A stretch of DNA of 64,000 nt from Bradyrhizobium sp. SZCCT0148 (lineage in GTDB: Bacteria > Pseudomonadota > Alphaproteobacteria > Rhizobiales > Xanthobacteraceae). Position 1 is the first letter of the stretch. Every line of letters starts with the position of its first letter. The notes below the pieces were generated by a model. It saw only the letters and a program-made list of their open reading frames with translations. It did no database searches and was not told the origin of the DNA. The translations under genes were made by a program, and so were the position numbers. The stretch spans positions 1 through 64,000 of the forward strand of contig NZ_JAFCKT010000016.1 in the NCBI RefSeq assembly GCF_018129985.1, in the 5' to 3' direction. Below are positions 8,582 through 16,916 of this stretch, one piece after another.

Positions 8582-11428
8582 GTGCCAGCTCACAATAACA
8601 ATCAAGACTCGGCCATTTCATTCGGGCCATTTCGGCTGCTTCCCAAGTCCCGGCTCCTCGAGAAGGAAGGGGTGCCGCTTCACGTCGGCGGCCGCGCACT
8701 CGATATTCTCATCCTGCTGGCCGAGCGTCCCGGCGAAGTCGTCGACAAGAGAGAGCTGGTCAAGCGCATCTGGGCCGACGTGAATGTCGACGAGGGTAGC
8801 CTGCGCTTCCATGTCGCAGCGTTGCGCAAGGTGCTCGGCGACACCGGCAAATCGGCCCGTTATGTCCTCAATGTGCCCGGCCGCGGCTATTGCTTCGTCG
8901 CCCCGTTTGCCCAGGCCGCCTCGCAGACCGTGCCGGCCGCCGCCGATATCATGCTCCCCCGCTCCCTGCCCGCCCAGCTTTCAAAGATGGTCGGACGCGA
9001 GGAGGTCGTCGAGAAGATTTCCAACGGCCTGACGCTCTATCGCTTCATGACCCTGGTCGGTCCTGGCGGCATCGGCAAGACCGCCGTCGCCGTCACAGTC
9101 GGGCATCGGCGCTCGGCGGATTTCGACGGCCGCGTCTTCTTCGTCGATTTCGGTCCGCTGCGGGACGCCAGCCATGTCCCAACCACCATCGCCGCCGTGC
9201 TCGGACTGACCGTCAGCGCGGAGGATCCGACACCGGCGGTCCTGACATTTCTGAAGACCGGACCGGCGCTGCTGATCTTCGACAGTTGCGAGCATGTGCT
9301 GGACACGCTGGCGCCGATCGTGGAGCGCATCGTTCGCGAAGCGCCGCAGCTTCGTGTTCTCGCCACCAGCCGCGAGTCGTTCAGGAGCGAAGGCGAGCGG
9401 ATCTTCCGGCTGTTTCCGCTGGATTGCCCGCCCGAGCGCGAGGGCCTCGACGTCACCGAGGTTCTGGCCTACCCCGCGGCGCAGCTCTTCGTCGAACGCA
9501 TCGCGCAGAGCTCCGGGCCGTTCCAGCTCAGCGCCGAAGAGGCGCCGCTTGTCGCCAGCATCTGCCGGCGGCTCGACGGCATTGCGCTGGCGATCGAACT
9601 CGCGGCGGGCCGTGTCAATGCCTATGGCATTGCCGGCACGGCCGCCCTGCTCGATAGCCGCTTCTCGCTGCAATGGCGCGGACGGCGCACGGCCGTCCCG
9701 CGGCACCAGACGCTCGCCGCCGCCCTCGACTGGAGCTACGACCTGCTGCCACCGGCGGAAAGCGCCACCTTGCGGCGATTGTCGGTGTTCGCCGGACCCT
9801 TTGCGCCGGAGGCGGCCGCTGCGATCGCGTCCGGCGATGGCCTCAGCACCCCGGAGACGCTGGAGGCGATCGACAGCCTGGTCACCAAATCGCTGATCTC
9901 GCCATCCGGCTCGCGGGCGCTGCGCTATCGCCTGCTCGACACCACGCGCACCTATGCGCTCGGGAAGCTGAAGGAGCTCGGCGAAAACGGGCAGTTCGCG
10001 CGGCGTCATGCCGAGCATTTTCGCGATTTCTTCGAGCGCGCGGGGGCCGACACCTCGACGCCGCTGCCCGAATGGCTCAGCACCTATGGAGGGGAGCTCG
10101 ACAATGTACGCACGGCGCTGGATTGGGCGTTCGGGCCCGACGGCGACACCAGTATCGGCATCGCGCTGACAGCGGCCGCGGTCACCCTGTGGGTGCGCCT
10201 GTCGCTGTTCGCCGAATGCCGCGAGCGCAGCAGGACGGCACTGGCGGCGCTCGCAGACGATCGCGACAACGACCGCGTTCGCATGCAGCTGCTGTCGGCA
10301 CTCGGCTGGTCGCTGATGTATGGCGAAGGCCGCGCGCGCGAGGCGCGCCCGATCCTCGAGACGACGCTGGAGCTGGCCGAGAGCCTCGACGACAAGGATT
10401 TCCGGCTACGGGCGCTGTGGGGCCTGTGCATCGACCAGTTCAACAACGGGCAGTTCGGCAAGGCCCGCGTGCTCGCCGAGCGCTTTGCGAACGCGGCCGC
10501 CAACTCGCCCGACAACACCGATCTCATGTTGGGCGACCGCCTGATGGCGGTGGCGTTGCATTATCTGGGAGACCAGAACGAGGCGCGGCAGCGGATCGAC
10601 CGGGTGAACGCATCGCTGCATGTGCTGGTGGAGAAGCCGAAGATCTTCCCGCTCGATCTCAGGATATCGACGCAATATTTTCGAGCCCGCATCCTGTGGC
10701 TACAGGGCTTCGCCGACCAGGCCCAGGCGCTCGCCGCCAACAACATCGAGGAAGGCCGTGCCAACGGCCATGCGCTGACCTTCTGCAGCGTGCTGGGGCA
10801 GGCCGCCTGCCCGATCGCGTTCTGGTCCGGCGATTTCGCTGCCGCCGAGCGCCACGGCACCGAGCTGCTCGAACACACCGAGCGCCACGGAATCCGGCTG
10901 TGGGGCCTGTGGGCACGGGCCTTCAACGCCGCGGTTGTGGCCAGGCGCGGCGACATCGCCACCGGCCTGCCGCTTTTGCGCGAAGAGCTCAACCGCGCCG
11001 GCGACGCGCGCTTCCTGCCGCGCTTCCTGCCGCTGCTCGGCGAGCTCGCCGCGTGCTTTCTCGAAGCTGACCAGGTCGACCGGGGCCTCGACGTGATCGA
11101 GGACGTCCTGACCCGCTGTAACGATCGGCAGGAGCTCTGGTACCTGCCGGAGCTGCTCCGCATCAAGGGAGAATTGATGCTCAGAAGCGCGCGGCATTCG
11201 GCGCAGGCCGAGGCGCGTTTCCGCGAAGCGATGGGCATCGCCGTCGAGCAGGGGGCGCGTTTCTGGGAGCTTAGATGCGCGACCAGCCTTGCGCGGTCGA
11301 TGAGCGCGGCCGGCCAGAGTGCGGAAGCTCGAGCGATGCTCGACCATGTCTGCGGGACGTTTGCCGAAGGCTCCGACATCGCCGACATGCGCATGGCCCG
11401 CGATCTGATTGCGCGATCGCAGGCCTGA
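8582..11428 (+). CDS. Winged-helix / NB-ARC-like ATPase / TPR transcriptional regulator, paralogue 1
   Basis: Large signal-integrating activator of about 948 residues. Residues about 10-110 form a Trans_reg_C winged helix (GGRALDILILLAERPGEVVD to the wing VLNVPGRGYCF). A STAND/NB-ARC-like ATPase follows: Walker A GPGGIGKTA, Walker B LLIFDSCEH, sensor VLATSRES and the helical LDGIALAIELAAGRV segment. The C-terminal half is helical, TPR-like. GTG 8582 is chosen because the second paralogue also begins with GTG-CCA followed by the same QDSAI; TTG 8564 is possible. It lies 160 bp after the MFS gene with its own conserved upstream element. The ligand and target genes are unknown. Confidence 0.88.
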   Translation: MPAHNNNQDSAISFGPFRLLPKSRLLEKEGVPLHVGGRALDILILLAERPGEVVDKRELVKRIWADVNVDEGSLRFHVAALRKVLGDTGKSARYVLNVPGRGYCFVAPFAQAASQTVPAAADIMLPRSLPAQLSKMVGREEVVEKISNGLTLYRFMTLVGPGGIGKTAVAVTVGHRRSADFDGRVFFVDFGPLRDASHVPTTIAAVLGLTVSAEDPTPAVLTFLKTGPALLIFDSCEHVLDTLAPIVERIVREAPQLRVLATSRESFRSEGERIFRLFPLDCPPEREGLDVTEVLAYPAAQLFVERIAQSSGPFQLSAEEAPLVASICRRLDGIALAIELAAGRVNAYGIAGTAALLDSRFSLQWRGRRTAVPRHQTLAAALDWSYDLLPPAESATLRRLSVFAGPFAPEAAAAIASGDGLSTPETLEAIDSLVTKSLISPSGSRALRYRLLDTTRTYALGKLKELGENGQFARRHAEHFRDFFERAGADTSTPLPEWLSTYGGELDNVRTALDWAFGPDGDTSIGIALTAAAVTLWVRLSLFAECRERSRTALAALADDRDNDRVRMQLLSALGWSLMYGEGRAREARPILETTLELAESLDDKDFRLRALWGLCIDQFNNGQFGKARVLAERFANAAANSPDNTDLMLGDRLMAVALHYLGDQNEARQRIDRVNASLHVLVEKPKIFPLDLRISTQYFRARILWLQGFADQAQALAANNIEEGRANGHALTFCSVLGQAACPIAFWSGDFAAAERHGTELLEHTERHGIRLWGLWARAFNAAVVARRGDIATGLPLLREELNRAGDARFLPRFLPLLGELAACFLEADQVDRGLDVIEDVLTRCNDRQELWYLPELLRIKGELMLRSARHSAQAEARFREAMGIAVEQGARFWELRCATSLARSMSAAGQSAEARAMLDHVCGTFAEGSDIADMRMARDLIARSQA

Positions 11429-11447
11429 CAACGCGTGGCGCCTCGAT

Positions 11448-11963
11448 CTAGCCTCCCGCAGCCATCGCGCGGCGCGGCAGCTTCCAGTCCGGCCGGATGA
11501 AATGGCAGGTGTAGCCGTCAGGATAACGTTCGAGATAATCCTGATGCTCGGGCTCGGCCTCCCAGAACTCGCCTGCGGGCGCGACCTCGGTCACCACCTT
11601 GCCCGGCCACAGGCCCGAGGCCTCAACGTCGGCGATGGTGTCTTCGGCGATCCGCTTCTGCTCGTCGCTCGTATAGAAGATTGCCGAGCGATAGCTGGTG
11701 CCCCGATCATTGCCCTGGCGATTGAGCGTGGACGGATCGTGGATCTGGAAGAAGAATTCCAGCATGGTCCGGTAGCTCGTCTTGGCGGGATCGAACATGA
11801 TCTCGATTGCCTCGGCGTGGCCTTCGTGGTTGCGGTAGGTCGCGTTTTTCACCGCACCGCCTGTGTAGCCGACGCGTGTGGAGATCACGCCTGGTTGCTT
11901 GCGGATCAGATCCTGCATGCCCCAGAAGCAGCCTCCGGCCAAAACTGCGCGTTCCATCGTCAT
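11448..11963 (-). CDS. msrA: Peptide-methionine (S)-S-oxide reductase MsrA
   Basis: Reduces methionine-S-sulfoxide in damaged proteins. About 171 residues, with the catalytic motif GGCFWGM near residue 11, family motifs GYTGG and YRNHEGHAEAIEI, and HDPSTLNRQGNDRGTSYRS. A second cysteine sits near the C-terminus (DGYTCHF), and there is no Cys-rich tail. ATG 11963 has GGGAG in front; a longer frame up to 12191 would add an unconserved Arg/Ser-rich extension, so it is rejected. It is the last gene of the leftward stress block, after osmC, and converges on regulator paralogue 1. Confidence 0.95.
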   Translation of the reverse strand: MTMERAVLAGGCFWGMQDLIRKQPGVISTRVGYTGGAVKNATYRNHEGHAEAIEIMFDPAKTSYRTMLEFFFQIHDPSTLNRQGNDRGTSYRSAIFYTSDEQKRIAEDTIADVEASGLWPGKVVTEVAPAGEFWEAEPEHQDYLERYPDGYTCHFIRPDWKLPRRAMAAGG

Positions 11964-12102
11964 CTGTTCGCTCCCAATTGCCCGTTCCGTCGCTTCTGCA
12001 TCTGCCTCATGGTATTCCTTTCGTTGCCCGGCCGAAAGCCGGGCATGCCTCTTTGCGTCCATCCGGGTCATGAGCCGAGTGGCATGGACTGACAGCTCGC
12101 CG

Positions 12103-12525
12103 CTAGCCCATCTTGGCGTCGAGCGTGATCTCGGCGTTGAGCACCTTCGACACCGGGCAGTTCTTCTCGGCTTCCCCGGCGATCTTGGCAAAACCGGCCT
12201 CGTCGAGGTTCGGCACCTTGGCGCGCAAGGTGAGCGCCGATTTGGCGATCTTGAATCCCTTGCCTTCGGGCTCGAGCGTCACCGCAGCTTCGGTCGAGAG
12301 CTCCTCCGGCGTGAAACCTGCCATCTGAAGCCCAAAGGCCAGCGCCATCGTGAAGCAGCCGGCATGGGCCGCCGCGATCAACTCCTCGGGATTGGTGCCC
12401 CTCTCGTTCTCAAAACGGGTCTTGAACGAATAAGGCGTCTCGGCGAGGACGCCGGAGTCGCTCGAGAGCTGGCCGGTGCCGTCGCGGCCGGTGCCCTTCC
12501 ATACTGCCTTTGCCTTGCGGATCAT
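12103..12525 (-). CDS. osmC: OsmC-family peroxiredoxin
   Basis: Thiol peroxidase acting on organic hydroperoxides. 140 residues, the usual OsmC length, starting IRKAKAVWKG. The two catalytic cysteines are visible: in HAGCFTMALAF, preceded by the conserved NPEELIAAAHA, and in NCPVSKVLNAEI near the C-terminus. ATG 12525 has an AAGGAG at good spacing. The 203 bp upstream (12526-12728) separates it from the enoyl-CoA hydratase gene and probably carries its own promoter; I see no convincing EcfG site there. It pairs functionally with the neighbouring msrA. Confidence 0.95.
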   Translation of the reverse strand: MIRKAKAVWKGTGRDGTGQLSSDSGVLAETPYSFKTRFENERGTNPEELIAAAHAGCFTMALAFGLQMAGFTPEELSTEAAVTLEPEGKGFKIAKSALTLRAKVPNLDEAGFAKIAGEAEKNCPVSKVLNAEITLDAKMG

Positions 12526-12728
12526 CTCACATCTCCTTGTTTGCTTGCACACCGGCACTCTTTACCGATCGAAGGCGGCATCGGCATGACCGCCCGCCGC
12601 CGCTCCAACCGGCAGATCATCGCTGCGGTTCCGTCGAATCCCGTTCCGATGCCATCGGAACGAGATTTGATTCTTGTTTCGACGCGTTTTCTTCACGCGA
12701 ACCGGCTGCCACGTCGCTCGAAAACGCC

Positions 12729-13577
12729 TTAGCTGCCGATCTGCCCGACATGGAAGCCGAGCCGGTTCTCGACGTCGCCGGCGCGATGGAAGCCGCGCGC
12801 CATCAGCGCCTTGATGCGGGCCTGGCTCGCGGGGCGGCCGAGCGAGGCCAGGAACGCGTCCCATTCCGGCTTGATATCGACGTCCGGCGGCAGGCTTGCG
12901 ACATCGACGAGACGCTTTGTCTCGGCGATCGCCTCCTTATCGAAGGACGCGATGCGCATGGCGAGCGCCTCGACGAATCCATCCAGCTCGGCGTCCGGCA
13001 ACGACCGGTTGACGTAACCGTAGCGTTCGGCCAGATCGCCACGGATGTCGTCGGCGCCGAGTAGCACTTCGAGCGCGCGGCCGCGGCCCATCAGGCGCGG
13101 CAATCGCGCCATCGGCCCGCCACCCGGCACGAGCCCCGCCCCGACCTCCCATTGCGACAGGATCGCCTTCTCGCGGCTGGCAAAGCGCATGTCGCTCGCG
13201 AGCGCGAGCTCGCTGCCGACGCCCGTCGCGCGGCCCCGGATCGCGGCGATGGAGACGACCGGCGCGCGGCTGAGGCGCACCAGCGTGTCAGGCAGCGACT
13301 GCAGGCCGGTCGGCCCGGGCGGGACCTTGAGTGAATCCTCGAGCGGCGCGAGAAAGTCGTAATGCGTGATGAAGAAGCCTTCGACCGCGCTGTCGAACAC
13401 GACGACCTTCACGTCCGGATCGGTTTCGATCGCTGTCACGACGTCATTGAGCAATGGAAGATGCCTCGGGCCAAAGATATTCACCGGCGGCATATCGAAG
13501 GTGACGCGCCAATAGGTCGGCAGCCGGCGCTCAAGGCGGATGTCACCGGTCGTAAAATTGCGTTCGGGACGGTTCAT
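12729..13577 (-). CDS. Enoyl-CoA hydratase/isomerase-family protein
   Basis: Crotonase fold, about 282 residues. Recognisable are MPPVNIFGPRHLPLLNDVV at the N-terminus, the oxyanion-hole region (APVVSIAAIRGRATGVGSELALASDMRFA) and LMGRGRALEVLLGADDI. In typical hydratases the second oxyanion segment and catalytic Glu lie in the region read here as WEVGAGLVPGGG. The match is partial, so catalysis could be hydratase, isomerase or something else. ATG 13577 has AGGAG upstream; a GTG nine bases earlier is less likely. It follows the epoxide hydrolase by 31 bp, so the two are probably co-transcribed. Confidence 0.88.
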   Translation of the reverse strand: MNRPERNFTTGDIRLERRLPTYWRVTFDMPPVNIFGPRHLPLLNDVVTAIETDPDVKVVVFDSAVEGFFITHYDFLAPLEDSLKVPPGPTGLQSLPDTLVRLSRAPVVSIAAIRGRATGVGSELALASDMRFASREKAILSQWEVGAGLVPGGGPMARLPRLMGRGRALEVLLGADDIRGDLAERYGYVNRSLPDAELDGFVEALAMRIASFDKEAIAETKRLVDVASLPPDVDIKPEWDAFLASLGRPASQARIKALMARGFHRAGDVENRLGFHVGQIGS

Positions 13578-13608
13578 TGCTTGCACTCCTGATGTCTGGG
13601 TTCGCGTC

Positions 13609-14922
13609 TCAGATCGATTGCCGCAGCGGCCGGAATGCGGTCCGCACCTCCGCGGAGAACAGCGCCGGCTGCTCCCAGGCCGCGAAGTGTCCGCCCTTGT
13701 CGAGGCGGTTGTAGTGGATCAGTTTGGGATAGGCCTTCTCGGCCCAGCTCCGCGGCGCGGCGTAGATTTCGTCGGGAAAGACGCTGACGGCGACCGGGAT
13801 ATTGACGTGCTTGGGCGCAAAGAACACCAGCTTGTTCTCCCAGTACAGCCGCGCCGACGACACCGCGGTGTTGGTGAGCCAATAGAGCATGATGTTGTCG
13901 ACCACATCGTCGCGCGACAGCCCTTCCGTACCGCCGTCGAACACGCGCGCGATCATCGCGGCGCTGCGCGCATCGTGGTCGAGCATCCACGACGCCAGGC
14001 CCGCGGGCGAATCCACGAGACCGATGAGCGTTTGCGGCCGGTTTGACATCTCGATCGCGTAGCCGAGGCCGTGCTTGTAGAAATCGTCGAGCTGGTCGTA
14101 GGCAAGGCGCTCTTCGGCCGAAAGGTTCGCCGGGCGCGTTCCGCCCGGTTGCAGCGCCTTGGCGATGTCGTCGGGGACGGTCGCGGGCATGTTGGTGTGG
14201 ATGCCGAGCAATTCAGGCGGCGCAATCAGCGCCATCTGCTCGGTGACCGCGTTACCCCAATCGCCGCCCTGCGCAACATAACGGTTGTAGCCGAGCCGCT
14301 TCATCAGCACGATCCAGGCCCGCGCGATGCGCTGGGGGTCCCAGCCGAGCACCGTCGGCTTGCCCGAGAAGCCGTGGCCGGGGAGCGAGGGAATCACGAG
14401 GTCGAACGCGTCCGCGGCCTTGGCGCCATGCGCGGTCGGATCGGTGAGCGGACCGACGATCTTCATCTGCTCGATGATCGAGCCGGGCCAGCCATGCGTG
14501 ACGATCATCGGCAATGCATTCCCGTGCCGCGAGCGGACGTGAATGAAGTGGATGTCGACGCCATCGATCTCGGTCACGAATTGCGGCAGCGCGTTCAACC
14601 GCGCTTCCAGCTTGCGCCAGTCGTAGTCGTTCTGCCAGTAACGTACGAGCTGTTGCACCGTCGTCAGCTGCACGCCTTGCGACTGATCGGTGACGATCTC
14701 GCGATCCGGCCAGCGCGTGGCGGCCAGGCGCCGGCGCAGGTCGAGCAGATCCTGCTCGGGCACGCTGATCTGGAAGGGGCGAATGGCGCCGCCGGCGGCA
14801 GCCTTGGCCGGATGCAGCGGCAACAGGCTCGACACGCTGGCGGCGATCGCCGTCATCGCGGCCTGGCTCATCAATTGACGGCGGTCTGGATTGAGGCTGT
14901 CGGATCGTGCTTGCGTGGTCAT
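13609..14922 (-). CDS. Exported epoxide hydrolase (alpha/beta-hydrolase, EHN family)
   Basis: Hydrolyses epoxides to diols. The N-terminus has a twin-arginine-like signal (DRRQLM at residues 13-18, hydrophobic stretch, likely cut after HPAKA), so the protein is probably exported folded. The EHN N-terminal domain (IRPFQISVPEQDLLDLRRRL) precedes the alpha/beta-hydrolase core: oxyanion motif HGWPGS, nucleophile Asp in QGGDWGN, and catalytic His in KGGHFAAWEQP. About 437 residues matches microsomal-type epoxide hydrolases. ATG 14922 follows GGGAGA. Its upstream region carries a 14-bp palindrome and a triple (C/A)TAAC direct repeat. Confidence 0.93.
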   Translation of the reverse strand: MTTQARSDSLNPDRRQLMSQAAMTAIAASVSSLLPLHPAKAAAGGAIRPFQISVPEQDLLDLRRRLAATRWPDREIVTDQSQGVQLTTVQQLVRYWQNDYDWRKLEARLNALPQFVTEIDGVDIHFIHVRSRHGNALPMIVTHGWPGSIIEQMKIVGPLTDPTAHGAKAADAFDLVIPSLPGHGFSGKPTVLGWDPQRIARAWIVLMKRLGYNRYVAQGGDWGNAVTEQMALIAPPELLGIHTNMPATVPDDIAKALQPGGTRPANLSAEERLAYDQLDDFYKHGLGYAIEMSNRPQTLIGLVDSPAGLASWMLDHDARSAAMIARVFDGGTEGLSRDDVVDNIMLYWLTNTAVSSARLYWENKLVFFAPKHVNIPVAVSVFPDEIYAAPRSWAEKAYPKLIHYNRLDKGGHFAAWEQPALFSAEVRTAFRPLRQSI

Positions 14923-14957
14923 GTTGGGTCTCCCTTGCTTTGGTCGGTGACGCTGAC

Positions 14958-14971
14958 CGAATTCGAATTCG
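14958..14971. promoter_or_regulatory. 14-bp palindrome upstream of the epoxide hydrolase gene
   Basis: CGAATTCGAATTCG is a perfect palindrome 36 bp before the epoxide hydrolase start. It could be an operator for a dimeric repressor. Low AT content elsewhere makes it stand out; no regulator can be assigned. Confidence 0.35.
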
Positions 14972-15022
14972 ATACGTCCCTTGGTGTGCAGGGAGATTGG
15001 CTCAGGCCCCGGCAATTTGCGC

Positions 15023-15047
15023 GTTATGGCTTGTTAGCTTGCGTTAG
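15023..15047 (-). promoter_or_regulatory. Triple 10-bp direct repeat (CTAAC, CTAAC, ATAAC)
   Basis: Read on the minus strand: CTAAC-gcaag-CTAAC-aagcc-ATAAC, exactly 10 bp apart, 101-125 bp before the epoxide hydrolase start. The same pentamer at 10-bp spacing, in the same orientation to the downstream gene, occurs at 19817-19831 and 20871-20895, with a looser version at 16664-16688. One helical turn between direct repeats is typical for winged-helix regulators of the OmpR/PhoB fold, which is the fold of the DNA-binding domain in the two local regulator paralogues. Confidence 0.55.
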
Positions 15048-15159
15048 CCGTTGCGAGTCCACGCAAGGCAAGAGGGCGACGGCAGAGGCGCCATGCGAAA
15101 CAGCGCGCGATCATCATCGCGCGCCGTTCGGCCAGGATCGGGAGATATCTTGCCGCAGC

Positions 15160-15849
15160 TCAAGTTGGCAGCGGCTGGCCGGCTTGCTCGCGGACGATGT
15201 AGTCGGCGTACCAATCTGCCCAGTTCTCGTCGTGTCCGCCGCTCCGTGTCTCATGCTGGCCATGCGCCAGCGCCGCGCGACGCAGCGCTGCGGCCAGATC
15301 GGTCGTCGTGGCGAAGGTCGTGCTGTCGGGCGCGATGCGTCCGGGCAATCGTGTGGTGACTTCCTGGAACAGCCAGCCATTGCCGTCGGGGTCGCTGAAT
15401 GCGGCGAAGGAAGCATAACTGCCGCGCTTCGGGTCAGCACCACTGACTCGAACGCTGCCGAACAGATAAGGCTCGTCAGGCCCGGCGTGAACGTCGCCCG
15501 CCCCATGGAATGACGCGCTGACCTCGACGCCGCGGTCGAGCAGATCCTGTCGTGCGGCTTCGAGATCGGAGACAACCAGATACAGGCCTCGCGCGGAGCC
15601 GGGCACTGCGGCCGTGACGTTCTTGCCGAAGATCACCGAACAGGCCGACCCCGGCGGCGTGAACTGAATCACGCGCCAGTCGTCGCCGGAGGCGAAGTCG
15701 GCGTCCAGCCGCCAGCCGAGCCGCGCATAGAACGCCTTGGCGCGGTCGACATCAGACACCGGGATCACGAGGACCTCGAGCTTTGCGTCAACTCCGCGAG
15801 ATTTCGAGGGTTTGGTTTCAGCTTCGCGATTGATCTCGATCACAGACAT
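15160..15849 (-). CDS. VOC (glyoxalase/bleomycin-resistance) family protein
   Basis: Vicinal-oxygen-chelate fold, 229 residues. Residues 24-140 hold the VOC domain (LEVLVIPVSDVDRAKAFYARLGWRL, then ARGLYLVVSDLEAARQDLLDRGV, and FSDPDGNGWLFQEV with the usual metal-binding Glu). A C-terminal ~70-residue tail with HDENWADWYADYIVREQAG follows; this tail is shared by many rhizobial homologues. The substrate is unknown; dioxygenase, isomerase or resistance functions occur in the family. ATG 15849 has AGGAG eight bases upstream. It lies between the HWE-type kinase and the epoxide hydrolase, all leftward. Confidence 0.88.
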   Translation of the reverse strand: MSVIEINREAETKPSKSRGVDAKLEVLVIPVSDVDRAKAFYARLGWRLDADFASGDDWRVIQFTPPGSACSVIFGKNVTAAVPGSARGLYLVVSDLEAARQDLLDRGVEVSASFHGAGDVHAGPDEPYLFGSVRVSGADPKRGSYASFAAFSDPDGNGWLFQEVTTRLPGRIAPDSTTFATTTDLAAALRRAALAHGQHETRSGGHDENWADWYADYIVREQAGQPLPT

Positions 15850-15923
15850 GTCGAACTCCTATGTTTCAAGCAGCGGGTTCGGTCCGCCAGCCGTTGTCAG
15901 GAAAGGCAAAGCTCGCCTCGTCG

Positions 15924-16595
15924 TTACGCCGCGGCGATCGGCAGCACGATGGTGACCCGCGTGCCGCCCTCCCCCGCCTCGCCCTGCAGATGCGCGTGGA
16001 TGCTGCGCGCGAGCCCTTCAAGAATCCGGCTGCCGGTGCCTTGAAGCGGACCGGTGGCACCGATGCCGTTGTCGGCCACCGTGCAGAGCCAAGTGCCGTC
16101 GCGCCTGGCGAGGCCAATGCGGATCAACGCACCATTCTTGTTCGGGAAGGCATGCTTTGCCGCATTCGTCACCAGTTCCGTCAGCATCAGCGCGAGCCGA
16201 TGACACTGCGCAGAAGGCAGCAACCCGCTTTCGATCGCAGCCTCGCAACGGATGCCCGCCGGCTCCAGCACGGCCTCGGAGATCGCCTTGCACAGACCTT
16301 CAAAGAAGGCGGCTGCGGGTATCAACGGCAGATCGTCATGATCGGACAGGAGTTGATAGAGCCTGCCGAAGGCGACGATGCGCCGCTCGAGCCGGTCCAC
16401 TGCCAGCGACACGTCGCCTTTGCCCGCGCGCGAGAAATCGCGACGGACTGACGCACCCAGCAGCGTCAGCGTGTTCTTCATGCGATGATGGGATTCCCGC
16501 AACACGAGTTCCCAATCACGCGACTGCTCATCGAGACTGGCGACGAATTGAGATCGAACGACATGGTCGTTCGGCCGAGCGTCGATAATGGACAT
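15924..16595 (-). CDS. Stand-alone sensor histidine kinase, HisKA_2/HWE type
   Basis: About 223 residues with no membrane or sensor domain. The H-box ESHHRMKNTLTLL is typical of HisKA_2/HWE kinases, and the HATPase part has ELVTNAAKHAFPN and VADNGIGATG with a C-terminal GGTRVTIVLP. Such short soluble kinases in alphaproteobacteria often feed general-stress (PhyR) or photoreceptor pathways. Two ATGs are adjacent; 16595 is five bases from GGAGG and preferred over 16598. It is divergent from regulator paralogue 2, with (C/A)TAAC motifs between them. Confidence 0.88.
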   Translation of the reverse strand: MSIIDARPNDHVVRSQFVASLDEQSRDWELVLRESHHRMKNTLTLLGASVRRDFSRAGKGDVSLAVDRLERRIVAFGRLYQLLSDHDDLPLIPAAAFFEGLCKAISEAVLEPAGIRCEAAIESGLLPSAQCHRLALMLTELVTNAAKHAFPNKNGALIRIGLARRDGTWLCTVADNGIGATGPLQGTGSRILEGLARSIHAHLQGEAGEGGTRVTIVLPIAAA

Positions 16596-16655
16596 CATGG
16601 CCTCCCCGTTGAAATAGGATCTAACTCGAAGGCCATACTGGATGCATCGCAGGTG

Positions 16656-16688
16656 TTTAGCCCGTTAGACGTTGCAAGATTTTGTTAT
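16656..16688 (-). promoter_or_regulatory. Loose TAAC repeats upstream of the HWE kinase gene
   Basis: On the minus strand ATAAC (16688-16684) and CTAAC (16668-16664) are 20 bp apart, two helical turns, followed by CTAAA (16660-16656). The middle repeat position is not conserved. It is 60-95 bp upstream of the kinase start and in the same orientation as the better repeats at 15023-15047, so it is listed as a weaker member of that set. Confidence 0.35.
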
Positions 16689-16837
16689 GAAGGGCGGCGC
16701 AGTCATTCGGTCAGCGCCCTCTCGATCGCTGCCGACGGGACTGCTCAGCCGACCCGGCGGTGCCCAAAATTGCTGCTTTTGGGTGCAATTGCCGGGACCG
16801 CCTCCATGCAATCGGCCAACGGTCACGCGATTTCGCC

Positions 16838-16875
16838 ACTTTCGGCCAGTTTACTGGACAGCGCGTTCTGGTAAT
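16838..16875 (+). promoter_or_regulatory. Conserved upstream element of regulator paralogue 2
   Basis: Second copy of the element at 8499-8535. The core GTTTACTGGACAGCGCGTTC differs at only a few positions and ends with TGGTAATTC, compatible with a -10 box after a TTTACT at 16-bp spacing. It is about 67 bp before the GTG start. Confidence 0.5.
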
Positions 16876-16916
16876 TCAAAGTGCGGACATCAGCCACTCC
16901 ACCGGATTACTCGCCC

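Noticed and set aside
12526..12728. GGAAC sequences upstream of osmC as EcfG promoter
   Set aside because: GGAAC occurs on the minus strand but CGTT is not found at 16 or 17 bp; no match to the consensus.
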